From Negativicutes bacterium (GTDB lineage: Bacteria; Bacillota_C; Negativicutes; Sporomusales_B; JARLHX01): a stretch of 64,000 bases of DNA. Shown here one piece after another: positions 61,978 to 64,000 of this stretch. Under the pieces are notes generated by a model. That model made no database searches. It saw only the letters and a program-made list of their open reading frames with translations, and was not told the origin of the DNA. Each line of letters opens with the position of its first letter. Within the stretch, counting starts at the first letter, position 1. Both the position numbers and the translations under genes were made by a program. The stretch covers positions 124,001 through 188,000 of the forward strand of contig JARLHX010000179.1 of NCBI GenBank assembly GCA_031292035.1, given 5' to 3'.

Positions 61978-62538
61978 TCACCAGGCACTCATGCCAAATT
62001 TCGTGTAATTGGCGGGGATTTCAAACAAGCCCGGATCTGGGTCGCCGGTCACCACATTGCGGTATTCCTGCACCCATTTGCCGTCCTCGGTTGCCATCTT
62101 GACCGGCAACCCTGAGTCAGCAGCCAGCCACTCAAGGACGGTCTGCTTTTGCCTGTCGATTTTGAGCGTCACCCGGTATTTTTGGGTCTGATAGCTGTTC
62201 ACCATTTCACTGCCCAGCAAAGTCCGCTCCATTTCATCAGCCGACAGGTCGGTTCCCGGGATTAGATTCTGCAGCCTGATAGACTGCTCCATATACATCT
62301 TTTCAGTCGGCATCAACAGCCAGACCAGCTTCTTGTCCTGTCGCGTGATCGAGATAGTGCCGCCGCTTTCCAACCGCATTTTGTTATAGGTCGCAAAAAT
62401 TTTGCCCTTCATGGTCTCCTGTCCATAATATGTTACTACGTCCGCCGAAAATCCCTGCGCTGCCGCCACCCCGCCTAAAACGGCCAAGAAAAGCAGCATG
62501 GCGATAAAGCCGACCAATGCTTTCGTGTGATACCGCAC
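61978..62538 (-). CDS. Exported DUF4412-like protein
   Basis: 186 aa. Signal peptide (about 5-27, ALVGFIAMLLFLAVLGGVAAAQG) followed by a beta-rich domain similar to DUF4412/lipoprotein-carrier-like folds (FSADVVTYYGQETMKGKIFATYNKMRLES, QDKKLVWLLMPTEKMYMEQ). It may bind a lipophilic ligand at the envelope. The GTG at 62538 has an AAAGGGGCGGG site; the longer open frame upstream does not. Confidence 0.75.
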   Translation of the reverse strand: MRYHTKALVGFIAMLLFLAVLGGVAAAQGFSADVVTYYGQETMKGKIFATYNKMRLESGGTISITRQDKKLVWLLMPTEKMYMEQSIRLQNLIPGTDLSADEMERTLLGSEMVNSYQTQKYRVTLKIDRQKQTVLEWLAADSGLPVKMATEDGKWVQEYRNVVTGDPDPGLFEIPANYTKFGMSAW

Positions 62539-62672
62539 CAATCCCGCCCCTTTCAACGTTCCATTCCCCAACTCTGGATTATTTCGGCGCACACATCCGT
62601 ATCCCTGCAAATATTGAAGTCCTACTCCAGCGCATTTTTATCAAAGCCACCGCCGATAGAAGGACTGTAAAA

Positions 62673-62706
62673 CAAAAAACGTGAACGGCTGTTCACGTTT
62701 TTTTAT
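62673..62706. terminator. Bidirectional terminator overlapping the stop of the HD-GYP regulator
   Basis: AAACGTGAAC-ggct-GTTCACGTTT with T-runs on both strands. Confidence 0.85.
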
Positions 62707-63667
62707 TCTCTTCCTCAGAATGGAGGGTGCCAGATTCGACCATCTGACAAAATAGTTCCACTAACTGCGGATCCCATTGACTGCCAGCATGTTCGCGCAA
62801 AATTCCCACCGTCTCGTCCGGTGAATAAGCCTCGCGGTAGGGCCGCCTACTGGTCAAAGCGTCATATGCGTCGGCGACGGCGAGAATACGCGCCCCAAGT
62901 GGTATTGCCGTCCCTATTAATCCGTCAGGATAGCCGCCGCCGTCAAAGCGTTCATGGTGATGGCGGATAAAAGGCAACACCGGGGCCAGATTAGTAAGTA
63001 CGGCGCAAATTTTTTCACCAGCGGCCGGGTGAGTTTTCACAATCGCATATTCTTCGTCAGTCAATTTAGCAGGCTTCTGAAAGATGCTCTCTTTTATGCC
63101 GACTTTGCCGATGTCATGCAGCAGCGCCGCTGTCCTGATTTCCTCCTGCCAAAAGGGCTGCAGCAACTCCTTGCGGGCCAGCCGCACAGCATATCCGGCA
63201 ATCCGCTGGCTGTGCCCAACCGCGTATTCATCCTTGGCCTCCAGCGCCTGCACCAAGGAAATCAGCATCTGCTGGGCCTTGCTCAGCTCGTCGTGCAGGG
63301 CTTTGATTTGCAATAAATTTTTGATTTTGCTTTGAAGCAACATTAGATTAAACGGTTTAACGAGAAATCCATCCGCGCCTCTTTCCCGGGCCTTGGTCTG
63401 GTCTTCAATCCCGGCGATTGCTGCGGTAAGGATAACGGGAATAAAGCGAGTCTCCGGTGAGCTTTTGACGATGGAAAGAACGGTATAGCCATCAATACCA
63501 GGTATGGTAGTGTCCAGTAATATGATATCCGGTTTTTCCTCCAAAATCATCTTCAAGGCCATGCGTCCATTGTTGGCTTCGTCGACATCGTATTCTGGAA
63601 ACTGTGCTTTCAGCTGGTTGATGACCATCTGTTGACTGTCGACAATAAGCATCCTATTTTTTTTCAT
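62693..63667 (-). CDS. Response regulator with HD-GYP output (c-di-GMP phosphodiesterase)
   Basis: 324 aa. Receiver (about 1-120) with Asp in IILLDTTIPG and VKPF, then HD-GYP (about 140-310) with HDIGKVG, HHERFDGGGYP and DAYDALTSRRPYR, all canonical. It should hydrolyse c-di-GMP when phosphorylated. No histidine kinase lies in the window. Start after TTGGAGGATTTTCCC. Confidence 0.94.
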   Translation of the reverse strand: MKKNRMLIVDSQQMVINQLKAQFPEYDVDEANNGRMALKMILEEKPDIILLDTTIPGIDGYTVLSIVKSSPETRFIPVILTAAIAGIEDQTKARERGADGFLVKPFNLMLLQSKIKNLLQIKALHDELSKAQQMLISLVQALEAKDEYAVGHSQRIAGYAVRLARKELLQPFWQEEIRTAALLHDIGKVGIKESIFQKPAKLTDEEYAIVKTHPAAGEKICAVLTNLAPVLPFIRHHHERFDGGGYPDGLIGTAIPLGARILAVADAYDALTSRRPYREAYSPDETVGILREHAGSQWDPQLVELFCQMVESGTLHSEEENKKT

Positions 63668-63909
63668 AGGGAAAATCCTCCAACTTCTGAAGACAGTTCA
63701 CAAAATCGACAAATTTCGCCATTGAGGCGTATTTCGCCGTTTCGCTACGAAATCCTGCCTGTTGGCCGCTTCGTAATTCGATCTGGCAAGGGAATACAGC
63801 AGCGTTTGCTTGTCTACACTAATTGGAAAGGAGGTACAAAAACAGCAACAGCATTTGGCGCATCTACACCATTTCTCGGCAGGCAATGGTTCGAGAACGA
63901 AGGGAGGTG

Positions 63910-64000
63910 ATGAACATCAGCAGACAGCAATCCCGTTCAAAATACGGTCCAAATAATCCGGAACCGGCGGAATTCAAAGATTCGCAATCGATGAAAAATC
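63910..64000 (+). CDS. Partial small protein running off the window
   Basis: ATG after GGGAGGTG, reading MNISRQQSRSKYGPNNPEP and continuing past the edge. Hydrophilic; possibly a small spore protein, but too short to say. Confidence 0.45.
   Translation, partial: MNISRQQSRSKYGPNNPEPAEFKDSQSMKN

Noticed and set aside
63632..63910. 92-aa plus-strand frame
   Set aside because: Starts inside the opposite-strand regulator gene and has no domain or ribosome site.

Overview
The window looks like chromosome from a motile, endospore-forming member of the Negativicutes (Sporomusaceae-like). A flagellar hook and filament-cap operon, an alpha/beta small acid-soluble spore protein, a tiny YjcZ-like spore peptide, Hfq, bacterioferritin and several c-di-GMP signalling proteins occur together. 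The assignment is inferred from gene content only.

Layout. 1-1.9 kb: two paralogous orphan OmpR-type response regulators, convergent, with duplicated promoter segments. 2.0-10.8 kb: flagellar operon flgD-flgE-flgK-flgK-flgL-fliD-chaperone with two tandem flgK genes. 10.9-11.8 kb: a secreted alpha/beta hydrolase. 12.1-30.6 kb: an integrated mobile element of about 18.4 kb in tRNA-Ser(GCT), bounded by a 62-bp direct repeat. Its control end has a tyrosine integrase, an excisionase, an integrase-like protein lacking the catalytic domain, divergent promoters with homologous leader RNAs, a mirror-symmetric origin-like inverted repeat, and an XRE repressor with a pair of operators. The interior carries secreted and membrane cargo, a ferritin-like protein, a recombination operon (DUF932, Cas4-like nuclease, possible annealing protein, DUF960), a possible LysM toxin with a membrane neighbour, a serine-recombinase remnant, a YbjN protein, a zinc-ribbon XRE regulator, a 3-TM protein and a class II Fic enzyme beside the tRNA end.

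30.6-36.5 kb: two tRNA-Ser genes, a Tat-exported polysaccharide deacetylase, bacterioferritin and a catabolic operon (GntR regulator, DUF1932-type dehydrogenase, two amidohydrolases). 36.7-48 kb: two large GAF-GGDEF-HD-GYP proteins flanking an HprK/PEPCK-like P-loop protein and two DEDDh exonucleases. 48-54.4 kb: hfq, a second deacetylase, the spore protein, an RRM protein, several small genes, a repeat-rich segment and a candidate structured RNA. 54.5-58.9 kb: ornithine cyclodeaminase-family protein with an MFS transporter, a YoaK-like membrane protein and an unrecognised 259-aa protein. 59.3-64 kb: a four-repeat low-complexity protein with a natural His6 run, tRNA-Ala, RmuC, a DUF4412-like exported protein and a response regulator with an HD-GYP output.

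The most unusual signals are in the mobile element: the mirror-symmetric GTTAC/GTAAC array, the homologous divergent leaders of the integration genes, and the catalytic-domain-less integrase. No CRISPR array, complete IS or rRNA was seen. All family calls come from reading motifs by eye; no database search was run.
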